Assembly (NCBI RefSeq): GCF_016461705.1
Contig: NZ_JAEMHW010000002.1
Coordinates: 558,001-622,000, forward strand
Direction: 5' to 3'
Length of the DNA stretch: 64,000 bases
Source: Streptococcus vicugnae
GTDB lineage: Bacteria; Bacillota; Bacilli; Lactobacillales; Streptococcaceae
A program made the translations under genes and the position numbers. The notes beneath the pieces were generated by a model. It searched no databases, was not told the origin of the DNA, and saw only the letters and a program-made list of their open reading frames with translations. Below are positions 34,103 through 42,879 of the stretch, piece by piece; the first letter of the stretch is position 1, and the number at the start of each line of letters is the position of its first letter.

Positions 34103-34651
34103 TTATTTTGCGTCAACTGAAAAATCAACGCCAACTTTATCACGCAAGAATTTCCAAAGGAAATAAGCAATGTAAAAATCAATGCATCCATGAACAAGAG
34201 AGCCTAAGCCAATCAAGCCTACCAAAGACCAAATATAGGCTGTTCCTGTGTGAGCTCCTGCCGTTAAAACAAGAACAACGATAAACTCTGCTAAACCATG
34301 CAAGATATTTAAGAAAACAGCTAATCCAAATGTCAAAGCTGGTTTTTCAAGCAAAGCTGGACGTTTTTTAATCATCACAGCACCTACAACCGCAAAGAGT
34401 AAATGCGATACTGCGCGCAATACAATAACAATTGGAAAACCTGCTAACAAGAAACCTAGACTTGTTCCCAAAGCAACTAAAACAGCTACTTGCGGTGAGA
34501 TAAACATAGCCATAAAGACCGGCACGTGACTAGCCAAGGTAAACGAAGCTGGACCGATGACAACCTTAACTGGCATAACCATTGGAATTAAAATCCCAAA
34601 GGCAACTAAAATAGCTGTAAATGCAAGAGACTTAGTTTGATGACGTCTCAT
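34103..34651 (-). CDS. niaX: Niacin ECF transporter S component
   Basis: NiaX is the substrate-binding membrane subunit of an energy-coupling-factor transporter for niacin. The 182-residue protein begins MRRHQTKSLAFTAILVAFGILIPM, of the S-component type, and has six predicted helices. The assignment to niacin comes from the adjacent niaR and the NiaR-like box on its promoter. ATG 34651 is chosen over 34708 for the AAGGAG 7 nt upstream. A second hairpin (34686-34713, CCTGA/TCAGG ends) lies in the leader between promoter and start. Confidence 0.88.
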   Translation of the reverse strand: MRRHQTKSLAFTAILVAFGILIPMVMPVKVVIGPASFTLASHVPVFMAMFISPQVAVLVALGTSLGFLLAGFPIVIVLRAVSHLLFAVVGAVMIKKRPALLEKPALTFGLAVFLNILHGLAEFIVVLVLTAGAHTGTAYIWSLVGLIGLGSLVHGCIDFYIAYFLWKFLRDKVGVDFSVDAK

Positions 34652-34789
34652 ATGACAACTCCTTTTATATTTGTATATGATAATACCTGAATGATCCCCA
34701 ATTATCACTCAGGAATTGACGATAGTTTTAATCAATTAACTAACAGGCAATACACACGTTTTTTTGAAAGTAGCTAACTAATCTTGCTT

Positions 34790-34827
34790 ATTATAAAGAA
34801 AAAAAGAACAGGTGTCAAGACACCTGT
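34790..34827 (-). promoter_or_regulatory. niaX promoter with NiaR operator over the -35
   Basis: On the minus strand TTGACA (34818-34813), 17 bp, TATAAT (34795-34790). The -35 lies within the perfect palindrome ACAGGTGTCTTGACACCTGT (34808-34827), which has the form of NiaR operators in Firmicutes. The same palindrome, followed by a T-rich stretch, would also act as the niaR terminator. Confidence 0.8.
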
Positions 34828-34834
34828 AGCTATT

Positions 34835-35356
34835 TTAGTTTGATTTTAAAAGCAAACCTTTATCAGATAAGATAGACTTGATGTCCTCAAATTCATCTTT
34901 TGAATGACATGATAGAGTGTGAGTATGAATCCCATCAGTTAAAGATGAGAGAAGCGTTGCATTTGAATGCTCAACCTTATCCATAAAATTATCAATATCT
35001 TCTTTGCTTTTGATATTAAGCGGTGCTGTTAACATCCCATAAACTGGGTGTTCAACTTCCACATCAACCATAATGCCACCTTTAGAAACAACACAATCCA
35101 ACTCTTCTTTCGTTCTATCCGGACCATGTTGACAAGCAATTTTTCCAATAAATTGATGCGAATAAAGTGCTTGTGACAAAACGTAACCTTTTGGTGTAGA
35201 AATAACATCATGATTAGCTGCTCTCAAAAGAGCTACATCTCCAACAATAATTTGACGACTTACACCAAGTTGGCTTGCTAAAGTACTAGCTGAAATGGGA
35301 ACTTGTGTCTGACTCAAAATATCAATAATTTTTTGACGACGCTCTGCTGCTTTCAT
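34835..35356 (-). CDS. niaR: NiaR transcriptional repressor of niacin uptake
   Basis: NiaR represses NAD-precursor genes with niacin as corepressor. The 173-residue protein has an N-terminal HTH_11 domain (residues 1-60, ISASTLASQLGVSRQIIVGDV) and a C-terminal 3H domain named after its three conserved histidines, visible in HQFIGKI, HPVYGML and HTHTLSCH. It lies directly upstream of niaX, whose promoter carries the operator. GGGGG precedes the ATG. Confidence 0.93.
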   Translation of the reverse strand: MKAAERRQKIIDILSQTQVPISASTLASQLGVSRQIIVGDVALLRAANHDVISTPKGYVLSQALYSHQFIGKIACQHGPDRTKEELDCVVSKGGIMVDVEVEHPVYGMLTAPLNIKSKEDIDNFMDKVEHSNATLLSSLTDGIHTHTLSCHSKDEFEDIKSILSDKGLLLKSN

Positions 35357-35481
35357 AAAAGCCCCCTTTACAAAATATATTACTTACTACTAATCATACC
35401 ATAAAAACAAGAAAATATAGAAGAGTTATCCCTTAAATTTCCTAGTCACTCTAACTCCTAGCCAAAAAAGGTAACAAATTC

Positions 35482-35517
35482 AAAAAAAGCACCCTAGGAG
35501 TTAGCCTAGAATGCTTT
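35482..35517 (-). terminator. Terminator of gpmA
   Basis: AAAAGCA-TT-CTAGG and CCTAG-GG-TGCTTTT pair with a small internal loop; a T-run follows on the minus strand. One arm overlaps an 11-bp repeat also found inverted at 35451-35461. Confidence 0.75.
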
Positions 35518-35555
35518 TATATCAAGGGTTTTAAGCCTTATAATCTTATATCAGA

Positions 35556-36248
35556 TTATTTACCCAAGAAGTATTCGTCAGTAACGTTCAATTTTTCGTC
35601 AAATTCGAATACAAGTGGTGGGAAGTTAGGGATTTCAACATCCATAATTTCGTCATCTGACAATTGTTTGATGTGTTTTACAAGAGCGCGGATTGAGTTA
35701 CCGTGTGCACCTACAAAGACGTTTTTACCATCTTTAAGAGCTGGAGCAATTTTATCTTCCCAGAATGGAAGTGCGCGTTCCAAAGTAACTTTCAAGTTTT
35801 CTGCATCTGGAACAACTTTGTCATCAAGGTTAGCGTAACGACGGTCAGTGTGTGCTGAGTATTGATCGTCTTTAGCCATAGCTGGTGGCAATACATCGTA
35901 TGAACGACGCCAGATGTGAACTTGTTCGTCACCCCATTTTTCAGCAGCTTCAGCTTTGTTTTGACCAGTCAAACCACCGTAGTGACGTTCGTTCAAGCGC
36001 CATGATTTTTCAACTGGAACCCAAAGTTGGTCAGAAGCTTCAAGAGCAAGGTTAGTTGTTTTGATAGCACGTTTAAGAACTGAAGTGAAAGCAACATCGA
36101 ATTCGATTCCTGCTTCTTTGATCAATTTACCAGCTTCAGTAGCTTGTTTAGTACCTTCTTCTGTAAGGTCAACGTCAGCCCAACCAGTGAAAAGGTTAGC
36201 TTTGTTCCATTCAGATTGCCCGTGACGTGCAAACACTAATTTTACCAT
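35556..36248 (-). CDS. gpmA: 2,3-bisphosphoglycerate-dependent phosphoglycerate mutase
   Basis: GpmA interconverts 3- and 2-phosphoglycerate in glycolysis. The 230-residue protein has the phosphohistidine motif ARHGQSEWN (His near residue 10) and the second catalytic His in [13 protein letters not shown], as well as [17 protein letters not shown] 36248 ([10 protein letters not shown]) is chosen over 36290 because AAAGGAG precedes it and it matches family N-termini. Upstream (36249-36626) lie a likely -10 TATACT near 36440 and a hairpin (TTGGCT/AGCCAA, 36353-36372). Confidence 0.97.
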   Translation of the reverse strand: MVKLVFARHGQSEWNKANLFTGWADVDLTEEGTKQATEAGKLIKEAGIEFDVAFTSVLKRAIKTTNLALEASDQLWVPVEKSWRLNERHYGGLTGQNKAEAAEKWGDEQVHIWRRSYDVLPPAMAKDDQYSAHTDRRYANLDDKVVPDAENLKVTLERALPFWEDKIAPALKDGKNVFVGAHGNSIRALVKHIKQLSDDEIMDVEIPNFPPLVFEFDEKLNVTDEYFLGK

Positions 36249-36626
36249 TAGATAAAGTCTCCTTTTAAGTAATACAAGGGCTATTAACACACAGCGAAAA
36301 ATAGATAGTAATCTTACTAATTGACAAACAACCAGAGAAGTTAGACTATTTTTGGCTCAGCATTTTAGCCAACTTAATTTATTACGACCAGATAAAGTCG
36401 CTTACCCTTACTATTCTACCCAAAAAGCTCTAAAAAAGCTAGTATAATTGCTAATTTTCTGTAAAAGAGTCTGACATCCTTGAACAGTCACTAACAGAAC
36501 TTTGAAAAGCAATAAAAAATGGCATGGCAACCATTTGAAACTCAAAATCGTGCCATACCACCCCACTCTCTAAAAGAAAATGGTAGCTTTCTATATGATT
36601 AAGGCTATTATAGTTCAAAAAAATTT
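36249..36626. other. Intergenic region between gpmA and cadA
   Basis: No gene is supported here. It contains the gpmA leader with a TTGGCT/AGCCAA hairpin (36353-36372), a probable gpmA -10 near 36440, and the cadA terminator (36514-36556). Confidence 0.6.
36514..36556 (-). terminator. Terminator of the cadA operon
   Basis: On the minus strand ATGGCA and TGCCAT close a long stem-loop with further internal pairing (ATTTTGA/TCAAAT), followed by TTTTTT. Confidence 0.65.
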
Positions 36627-38510
36627 CTATGTCAATTTCATTGTTCGCATAGCATTTAGTGTTGCAAGAACTGTTACACCAACATCAGCAAAGATGGCAA
36701 GCCACATATTAGCTAAACCAAGAGTGGCCAAAATCAAAACTAAAACTTTAACTCCGATTGAAAAGATAATATTTTCTCTAGCGATAGTAATTGTCTTGCG
36801 GGCAATTTTAATTGCTTGAGCAATTTTTGATAATTGGTCGTTCATGACAACAACATCTGCTGCTTCAATCGCAACATCACTACCAAGACCACCCATGGCA
36901 ATACCAACATCAGCTCGAGCTAAAACCGGTGCATCGTTAATTCCATCCCCGACGAATCCAACTGTTAATCTAGGATTCTTTTGTGCTAGGTAGTTTTCTA
37001 ACTCTGTAACTTTATCTCCTGGAAGAAGCTCTGCTTTATAATCTGTCATTGCTAGCTCATCAGCAATTTTTTGAGCTACTTCGTGACGGTCACCTGTTAG
37101 CATAACTAGTTGTTTAACACCAGCTTTTCGAAGTTCTTGCAAAGCTTGCTTAGTATCAGATTTGATGCAATCTGAAATCACAATATGTCCGGCATAATTT
37201 CCATCAATAGCTACATGAACAATAGTTCCAACTTTATGACATGGTTTCCAATCAGCTCCCAAACTTTCCATAAATTTAGTATTACCGACAGCAACATCAT
37301 GCCCATTAACTTTTGCGCTGATACCATAGCCAGATTTTTCAGTCACATCAGTAATTGAACAATCATCTGCTTCTTTTTCGTAAGCTTCACGAAGAGATTG
37401 AGCAATTGGGTGGCTCGAAAAACGTTCCACATGACTTGCCAAATGCAGCAAATGTTCTTCTTTAACATCAGTAGAGTGAAGAGCAGTTACTTCAAAAACA
37501 CCTTCTGTCAAAGTTCCTGTTTTATCAAAAAACAATGTTTCTAGAGAAGCCAAACTTTCAAGATAATTTGACCCTTTAATCAAAACACCCGCTTTCGAAC
37601 TTGCTCCTAAACCTCCAAAGAAGCTAAGCGGAATCGAAATCACTAATGCACAAGGGCATGAAATAACAAGGAAAGTAAGCGCACGACTCAGCCATTCTGG
37701 GAAATTAGCAAGAAAATCTCCAGATACCAGCGGTGGTATAAAGGCTAAAATCAAAGCTGCAATTACTACTGTTGGTGTGTAGACTTCTGCGAATTTTGTC
37801 ATGAAACGTTCGCTCTTAGATTTGTTTGCCGTTGAATTTTCCAGTAAATCCAAAATTTTACTTAAGGTTGAATTTTCAACAGAATGCAGGACCTTAACAC
37901 GAATTACTCCTGTCATGTTAATCATCCCTGACAAAACTTGATCTCCTACCTGAACACTTTGAGGCAAACTTTCACCTGTCAAAGCTGCTGTATCCACTGA
38001 AGATTCTCCAGAAATCAAAACCCCATCAACAGCAACCTTTTCACCAGGTTTAATGACAATCACTTGCCCTTCTTTCAAATTTTTAGGATCAACATCAATA
38101 GTTTGACCCTCTTCTTCTAAATGAACAAGGTCTGGTCGCAAATCTAGCAATTCTGAAATGGATTTTTCACTATTACCTTCTGCAATGTGTTCAAAAAATT
38201 CACCTACTTGATAGAAAATCATCACAAACACAGCCTCGGCAAACTCAGCTTCACCAGTCATAAAACTAAGGGCAAATGCCCCAAGTGTCGCTAATGACAT
38301 CAGAAAATGTTCGCTAAAGACTTTTCCCTGACTTATTTTTAGCAAGGCTTTTTTCAAAACATCATAACCAGCCATTAAAAATGGAATAGCGTATAACAAA
38401 GCTTGAACTACCAAACCAATGTGATTTAGCTTAACCACAGCAAAAACAATAATAAACGTCAGCGTTGCTAACAAAATTCTAAAAAGCTTCTTTTTATGTT
38501 TACCTGACAC
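36627..38510 (-). CDS. cadA: P1B-type heavy-metal-transporting ATPase (Zn/Cd type)
   Basis: A 627-residue P1B ATPase that exports Zn2+ or Cd2+. It has the actuator TGE (178-180), the metal-site CPC (Cys285, Cys287), the phosphorylated Asp329 in DKTGTLTEG, an HP motif (SSHPIAQSL), GDGINDAP, and eight membrane helices. The last helix with DVGVTVLATLNAMR matches the Zn/Cd subgroup (P1B-2). No N-terminal CxxC heavy-metal domain is present; only a short basic tail precedes the first helix. It starts 2 bp after the ArsR regulator gene. Confidence 0.9.
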   Translation of the reverse strand: MSGKHKKKLFRILLATLTFIIVFAVVKLNHIGLVVQALLYAIPFLMAGYDVLKKALLKISQGKVFSEHFLMSLATLGAFALSFMTGEAEFAEAVFVMIFYQVGEFFEHIAEGNSEKSISELLDLRPDLVHLEEEGQTIDVDPKNLKEGQVIVIKPGEKVAVDGVLISGESSVDTAALTGESLPQSVQVGDQVLSGMINMTGVIRVKVLHSVENSTLSKILDLLENSTANKSKSERFMTKFAEVYTPTVVIAALILAFIPPLVSGDFLANFPEWLSRALTFLVISCPCALVISIPLSFFGGLGASSKAGVLIKGSNYLESLASLETLFFDKTGTLTEGVFEVTALHSTDVKEEHLLHLASHVERFSSHPIAQSLREAYEKEADDCSITDVTEKSGYGISAKVNGHDVAVGNTKFMESLGADWKPCHKVGTIVHVAIDGNYAGHIVISDCIKSDTKQALQELRKAGVKQLVMLTGDRHEVAQKIADELAMTDYKAELLPGDKVTELENYLAQKNPRLTVGFVGDGINDAPVLARADVGIAMGGLGSDVAIEAADVVVMNDQLSKIAQAIKIARKTITIARENIIFSIGVKVLVLILATLGLANMWLAIFADVGVTVLATLNAMRTMKLT

Positions 38511-38512
38511 GT

Positions 38513-38827
38513 TTAATCCTCCTGATAATGCTCTACAACAGACTCCAAAACTTGGCTAATATGCTTATCAGCAAGAGCATAAATCTGATTTTTTCCTTCA
38601 CGTCGAACAGAAACAATTTTTAAGTTCTTTAACATCGTCAACTGATGTGAAACAGCTGACGGTGTCATCTCTAAAATTGCCGCCAATTCACTAGACTTTA
38701 ATTCGCCCTTACTTAAACAGCAAATGATTTGTAAACGTGTTGTGTTTCCAAGAGCTTTAAAAAAGCTAGTAACATCATTTAACAAATCTCCCTTTAGCAA
38801 TTTTTGTGATTCATTAATCTCAATCAT
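38513..38827 (-). CDS. ArsR/SmtB-family metal-responsive repressor
   Basis: The 104-residue protein has the ArsR winged helix (FFKALGNTTRLQIICCLSKGELKSSELA, recognition helix in MTPSAVSHQLTMLKN). It is the likely metal sensor for cadA, with which it forms an operon. Cys pairs and C-terminal His (ADKHISQVLESVVEHYQ) suggest an alpha5-type Zn site as in CzrA/SmtB. I start it at ATG 38827, not 38920: TTGGAGA precedes it and the promoter (38892-38920) would lie inside the longer frame. Confidence 0.85.
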   Translation of the reverse strand: MIEINESQKLLKGDLLNDVTSFFKALGNTTRLQIICCLSKGELKSSELAAILEMTPSAVSHQLTMLKNLKIVSVRREGKNQIYALADKHISQVLESVVEHYQED

Positions 38828-38855
38828 CTTAATTATCTCCAATATCTTTTGTAAA

Positions 38856-38920
38856 ACATTTGAACAATTACTCAAACGTTCTACTGTAATCACTGTATCA
38901 CTTTCACGCATACATTTCAA
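38856..38920 (-). promoter_or_regulatory. Promoter and operator of the ArsR-cadA operon
   Basis: On the minus strand TTGAAA (38920-38915), 17 bp, TACAGT (38897-38892). Just downstream, TTTGA-N8-TCAAA (about 38859-38876) forms an imperfect palindrome of the kind bound by ArsR/CzrA repressors. Confidence 0.65.
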
Positions 38921-39048
38921 GAATTAGCTAATACATTCGGTTTTTAGGTCAATTTTTCATATTTTGCTGTCAAAATATAGAAAAGTATTCAAAAAAAGCA
39001 TAGAAATAGCACTAAAAACTTTCTGTTTATCTCATGAAATAAAAAAAC

Positions 39049-39090
39049 GTTCGGAAAACACTTGATTTCACCTTAGCATAATAGTAAAAT
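39049..39090 (+). promoter_or_regulatory. pyrD promoter with PurBox-like site
   Basis: TTGATT (39062-39067), 17 bp, TAAAAT (39085-39090). On the minus strand CCGAAC (39054-39049) flanked by A/T is the core of a PurR PurBox, 8 bp upstream of the -35. The rest of 38930-39048 shows nothing specific. Confidence 0.55.
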
Positions 39091-39147
39091 GTAACTAGCA
39101 ATATCAGAAAATTCATTATTGCGTGATAATATATTTTGGAGGACTTT

Positions 39148-40083
39148 ATGGTTTCAACCGCAACTAAAATTGGAACTTTCGATTTTGATAACTGCTTAAT
39201 GAACGCTGCTGGCGTTTACTGCATGACACGAGAAGAATTAGCTGAGATTGAAGATTCTGCTGCAGGTTCATTTGTTACAAAAACAGGAACATTAACTGCA
39301 CGCGATGGTAACCCTGAACCACGCTATGCTGATACAGCACTTGGTTCAATTAATTCTATGGGACTCCCTAACAACGGTTTCCAATACTATCTTGACTACG
39401 TTACTGAACTCCAAAATACACCCAATAGCAAGAATCACTTTTTGTCACTTGTAGGTATGTCTGAAGAAGAAACACACACTATCTTAAAAACTGTTCAAGC
39501 TTCTGACTACCAAGGACTTGTTGAGCTAAACCTTTCTTGTCCAAATGTTCCGGGGAAACCACAAATTGCCTACGACTTTGAAACAACTGAAAGAATTTTA
39601 AAAGATATCTTTACTTACTTTACAAAACCTCTCGGAGTTAAATTACCTCCATATTTTGACATTGCACACTTTGACCGTGCGGCAGCTATCTTTAATCAAT
39701 TTCCTCTAACTTTCGTCAACTGTATTAACTCTGTCGGTAATGGTTTGGTTGTTGATGATGAAACTGTTGTGATTAAACCTAAAAATGGTTTTGGTGGTAT
39801 TGGTGGTGATTATGTCAAACCAACCGCACTTGCTAATGTTCACGCATTTTATAAACGCCTAAATCCATCTATCCAAATTATTGGAACAGGTGGTGTTAAG
39901 ACTGGTCGTGATGCCTTTGAACATATTTTATGCGGAGCAAGTATGGTACAGCTAGGAACAGTTCTTCACCAAGAAGGTCCTGCTGCTTTTGCACGCATTA
40001 CTGATGAACTAAAAGCCATCATGGAAGAAAAAGGCTATGAAAAACTTGAAGACTTCCGTGGCAAATTAAAATACATGGACTAA
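39148..40083 (+). CDS. pyrD: Dihydroorotate dehydrogenase, class 1A
   Basis: The 311-residue enzyme is of the fumarate-dependent class 1A, typical of lactic acid bacteria, and makes orotate in the cytoplasm. Signatures: [15 protein letters not shown], the catalytic-cysteine loop [25 protein letters not shown], and the FMN phosphate site [12 protein letters not shown]. Class 1B and 2 features (PyrK partner, N-terminal membrane part) are absent. ATG 39148 follows GGAGG; a TTG at 39136 lies within the Shine-Dalgarno and is rejected. A strong terminator follows. Confidence 0.96.
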   Translation: MVSTATKIGTFDFDNCLMNAAGVYCMTREELAEIEDSAAGSFVTKTGTLTARDGNPEPRYADTALGSINSMGLPNNGFQYYLDYVTELQNTPNSKNHFLSLVGMSEEETHTILKTVQASDYQGLVELNLSCPNVPGKPQIAYDFETTERILKDIFTYFTKPLGVKLPPYFDIAHFDRAAAIFNQFPLTFVNCINSVGNGLVVDDETVVIKPKNGFGGIGGDYVKPTALANVHAFYKRLNPSIQIIGTGGVKTGRDAFEHILCGASMVQLGTVLHQEGPAAFARITDELKAIMEEKGYEKLEDFRGKLKYMD

Positions 40084-40088
40084 ACTAA

Positions 40089-40119
40089 AAAACGTTTGAG
40101 GCGTTTCTCAAACGTTTTT
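40089..40119 (+). terminator. Terminator of pyrD
   Basis: AAAACGTTTGAG and CTCAAACGTTTT form a perfect 12-bp stem with a 6-nt loop and a T-run. Confidence 0.9.
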
Positions 40120-40141
40120 GGCTATTAGTTCTCACATCAAA

Positions 40142-40182
40142 TTCTAAAAAGAGCGAGAACAATCGTCCCCACTCTTTTTAGG
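40142..40182. terminator. Terminator-like hairpin between pyrD and dtpT
   Basis: CTAAAAAGAG and CTCTTTTTAG pair around a long loop. It probably ends dtpT on the minus strand and can work both ways. Confidence 0.6.
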
Positions 40183-40246
40183 ATTTGCCACCTCCTACAG
40201 TTGACATAAAAACTCTTTGATTATCAGGAAAAGAGCCTCTAAAATA

Positions 40247-41731
40247 TTAATTATTACGCATTAAATTCAAAATTGGTTTTTTAATCAGCAACAATAGAAC
40301 ACCGATACCAAGACAAACAAGTCCCAAGATACCGAAGAATGCTACTTCTGTTTCCTTAGTGAAATATGGTGTAATCAAAGCATTTACTGCTTGTGAAGTT
40401 GAATCTGCCAAGAACCAAAGAGCAACCATTTGTGATTGGAAAGCAAGTGGTGCAAGTCTAGTTGAAACTGATAGACCTACTGGAGAAACTAACAATTCAC
40501 CAGCCATTTGGACTGCAAACATAACTACCAACCACATGAAGCTTACACGGTTGTTTGTTCCGTATAGCATACCTGGAAGAGCCATAATCATGTAAGACAC
40601 ACCAGTTAATAACAATCCTAATCCAAATTTTGTAACTGCTGATGGTTGACGATCACCCATTTTGTTCCAAATCCAAACAAAAAGTGGTGTCAATACAACG
40701 ATGAACAGTGGATTAAGCAATTGATACCAAGATGGATCAATATAAAAATTAATACCAAAGATAGTTGGATGTAGGTTTGAACGAGTTTCACCCCAAACAG
40801 CAATAACTGTCGCACTTTGTTCTTCAACTAACCAGAAAACGATAGAAGACAAGAACAATGGTAGGTATGCCAACAATTGTTTGCGTTCTGTGCTTGATAC
40901 TTTATTTGAAGCAAACATCAAGATAAAGTAAATAAATGGGATGAAGATGCCAGCCATAGATAGAATATTGATAAAGTTATCAACGAATTTAGCTGGGTTA
41001 GCTTGGTAAAGTAAAGTTCCAGCAACTGCTAAAACAACAAAACCAATAACAGATTTAATTAATAAACCTTTTTTCTCTTCTGTCGTTAGTGGATTAGAAG
41101 GTTTGTTTCCAATTTCTGGGAATTGTTTCATTCGTCCATACCAATAAACAAATAAAGCAAATACCATACCAATAGCGGCAAGAGAGAAACCTAGGTGATA
41201 GTTGATACTTTGTCCAACTGTTCCTACTACAATAGGAGCAAGCAGTGAACCAATATTAATACCGATAACAAAGATATTGAAACCTGTGTCGCGACGAGGA
41301 TCATCCGGTTCATACAAATGACCAACCATATTTGAAATATTTGGTTTTAACATCCCTGTTCCCAAGATAATCAAGAAAAGTGAGATGAAAAGAGACGTCA
41401 AGCCAAACGGAAGAGCTAAAACAATGTGCCCAAGGGTAATAAGGATACCACCCACAAGAATCGTTTGTGAAGCACCTAAAACACGGTCCGCAAACCATCC
41501 ACCAATAATACCTGAAAGGTATACAAGAGCTCCATAGATACTTACAATAGCCATTGCTTGTGGCTTAGGAAGTCCTAAACCAGCATTAGCTGAAGTAACA
41601 GATGCGTACAAGTAGTAAATTAAAATCGCACGCATTCCATAGTACGAGAATCGTTCCCAAAGTTCTGTTTGGAATAAAGTAAACAAAGCCTTAGGCTGTC
41701 CAAAAAATGTTTGTTCTTTATTTTTTTCCAT
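40247..41731 (-). CDS. dtpT: POT/PTR-family di-/tripeptide transporter
   Basis: DtpT is a proton-coupled importer of di- and tripeptides. The protein (494 residues from the start chosen) has the POT signature [16 protein letters not shown] (ExxERF), [10 protein letters not shown] and 12-14 membrane helices. ATG 41731 ([10 protein letters not shown]) is preferred. The in-frame ATG at 41740 overlaps a TATAAT, and the one at 41767 lies in the -35. The -10 ends 7 nt before ATG 41731 and no normal Shine-Dalgarno is present, so the mRNA may be leaderless. Confidence 0.92.
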   Translation of the reverse strand: MEKNKEQTFFGQPKALFTLFQTELWERFSYYGMRAILIYYLYASVTSANAGLGLPKPQAMAIVSIYGALVYLSGIIGGWFADRVLGASQTILVGGILITLGHIVLALPFGLTSLFISLFLIILGTGMLKPNISNMVGHLYEPDDPRRDTGFNIFVIGINIGSLLAPIVVGTVGQSINYHLGFSLAAIGMVFALFVYWYGRMKQFPEIGNKPSNPLTTEEKKGLLIKSVIGFVVLAVAGTLLYQANPAKFVDNFINILSMAGIFIPFIYFILMFASNKVSSTERKQLLAYLPLFLSSIVFWLVEEQSATVIAVWGETRSNLHPTIFGINFYIDPSWYQLLNPLFIVVLTPLFVWIWNKMGDRQPSAVTKFGLGLLLTGVSYMIMALPGMLYGTNNRVSFMWLVVMFAVQMAGELLVSPVGLSVSTRLAPLAFQSQMVALWFLADSTSQAVNALITPYFTKETEVAFFGILGLVCLGIGVLLLLIKKPILNLMRNN

Positions 41732-41738
41732 ACCATCC

Positions 41739-41767
41739 ATTATATAGATTTTTTTTAATTTGGGCAA
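41739..41767 (-). promoter_or_regulatory. dtpT promoter, leaderless arrangement
   Basis: TTGCCC (41767-41762), 17 bp, TATAAT (41744-41739), then 7 nt to the ATG at 41731. Confidence 0.55.
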
Positions 41768-41960
41768 TAGAAATTTTATTTAAAATATTAAGTAAATTCA
41801 TAAAAATCAAGCTTTTATGGGAGATTAAGCGCTTTTTTCAAAATGTTAAAAAATATCAAAAAACGCAAAATATCTGACATTATTGGCTCTAATATCGTTA
41901 TTTTTTACTTCAATCAACTATCCACCATAAAAAAAGCAGTCAATAAACTTGAACCGTTTT
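41768..41960. other. Intergenic region upstream of dtpT
   Basis: AT-rich and without a supported gene. No clear CodY box was found. The adjoining 41961-42060 is a tandem repeat (separate entry). Confidence 0.5.
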
Positions 41961-42060
41961 CTTGTTTCTAAGTTCGTGAAAAAAACGTCCATTGGACGTT
42001 AACTCGCTCTCTTGTTTCTTGGCTCATGAAAAAAACGTCCACTGGACGTTTTTTTTCATC
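41961..42060 (-). repeat. Tandem hairpin repeat, locus A (two 50-bp units)
   Basis: Units 41961-42010 and 42011-42060 are near-identical. Each holds a hairpin with stem AACGTCC/GGACGTT (41984-42000 and 42034-42050) next to a T-run on the minus strand, and a linker with CAT/CACGA..., AGAAACAAG and, in one copy, GAGCGAGTTA. The array starts at the stop codon of the 65-residue gene. A related array lies at 50694-50820. Confidence 0.85.
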
Positions 42061-42256
42061 ACCAATTATCCCAAAAGTCACTGTCATCTTCATCTGGGCT
42101 TGTTTCGTCATCTTCTGCTTCTTGCTCTTGCTTCAGAATTTCTCCATTTTCATCTACTTTAGGTTTCATAGCAAGTCCTACCATGATTAATATAGCTGCT
42201 TTAAAAAGAGAAAAAACGCCTAAGAAACTAACAACTAACAAAAGTGATCTATCCAT
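42059..42256 (-). CDS. Small membrane protein with acidic tail
   Basis: A 65-residue protein: one hydrophobic helix (about residues 4-28, LLLVVSFLGVFSLFKAAILIMVG), a short basic stretch, then a strongly acidic C-terminus ending DDSDFWDNW. AAGGAAAG precedes the ATG, and the codon use looks like that of its neighbours, which supports a real gene. I do not recognise the family. The acidic Trp-rich end would face the cytoplasm or the outside depending on topology, which cannot be decided. Tandem hairpins follow immediately. Confidence 0.65.
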   Translation of the reverse strand: MDRSLLLVVSFLGVFSLFKAAILIMVGLAMKPKVDENGEILKQEQEAEDDETSPDEDDSDFWDNW

Positions 42257-42453
42257 GATTATAACTCTTTCCTTGTATTCTTATCATCATTAAAACCACT
42301 AATGATTTCACGATGTCTCTATGCTGATTATAGCATAAAAGACTTGAACTGCCCTTATAACAAGTGTAAATGCATAGAAACCACTGAAAGGTAATTCTAT
42401 TCATTGTGCCAAAGCAACTATTTCTTTTCCCCAAAAATGCCCCAAAACATTCA

Positions 42454-42501
42454 AAAAAGCCTATCGAACAAGCTACAACGCTTGATATGATAGGCTTTTT
42501 A
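42454..42501 (-). terminator. Terminator of the HU gene
   Basis: AAAAAGCCTATC and GATAGGCTTTTT pair, with an inner AAGC/GCTT stem, just after the stop. Confidence 0.85.
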
Positions 42502-42509
42502 AATATTAA

Positions 42510-42785
42510 TTATTTTACAGCGTCTTTAAGTGCTTTACCAGCTTTGAATGCAGGTACTTTTGAAGCTGCAATTTCAATTTCTTCACCAGTTTGTGGGTTA
42601 CGACCTTTACGAGCTGCGCGTTCGCGAACTTCAAAGTTACCAAAACCGATTAATTGAACTTTTTCGCCTTCAGAAAGGAAGCTTTCGATTGCTGAGAATA
42701 CTGCATCTACAGCTGCTGCTGAATCTTTTTTAGTAAGCTCAGTTGCTTCTGCAACTTTAGCGATTAAATCTTGTTTGTTAGCCAT
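42510..42785 (-). CDS. hup: DNA-binding protein HU
   Basis: The 91-residue histone-like protein bends and compacts DNA. It has [23 protein letters not shown] at the start, the core [24 protein letters not shown] and the conserved Pro in [16 protein letters not shown]. It is a full-length HU as found once in streptococci. It is monocistronic with a good Shine-Dalgarno (GGAGGA) and its own terminator. Confidence 0.98.
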   Translation of the reverse strand: MANKQDLIAKVAEATELTKKDSAAAVDAVFSAIESFLSEGEKVQLIGFGNFEVRERAARKGRNPQTGEEIEIAASKVPAFKAGKALKDAVK

Positions 42786-42879
42786 TTAACAAATCCTCCA
42801 ATTAATTTCTAAGCGTTAACACTTTAACAAAGTCTATGATACCCAAAAATAGGCTTAAGGTCAAGTATTAAACATTTAA

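Noticed and set aside
41768..41850. CodY box upstream of dtpT
   Set aside because: A/T palindromic runs are present but none matches the CodY motif well enough.
41961..42060. Tandem repeats considered as a CRISPR array
   Set aside because: Units are identical throughout (no unique spacers), contain terminator-like hairpins, and no cas gene is near.
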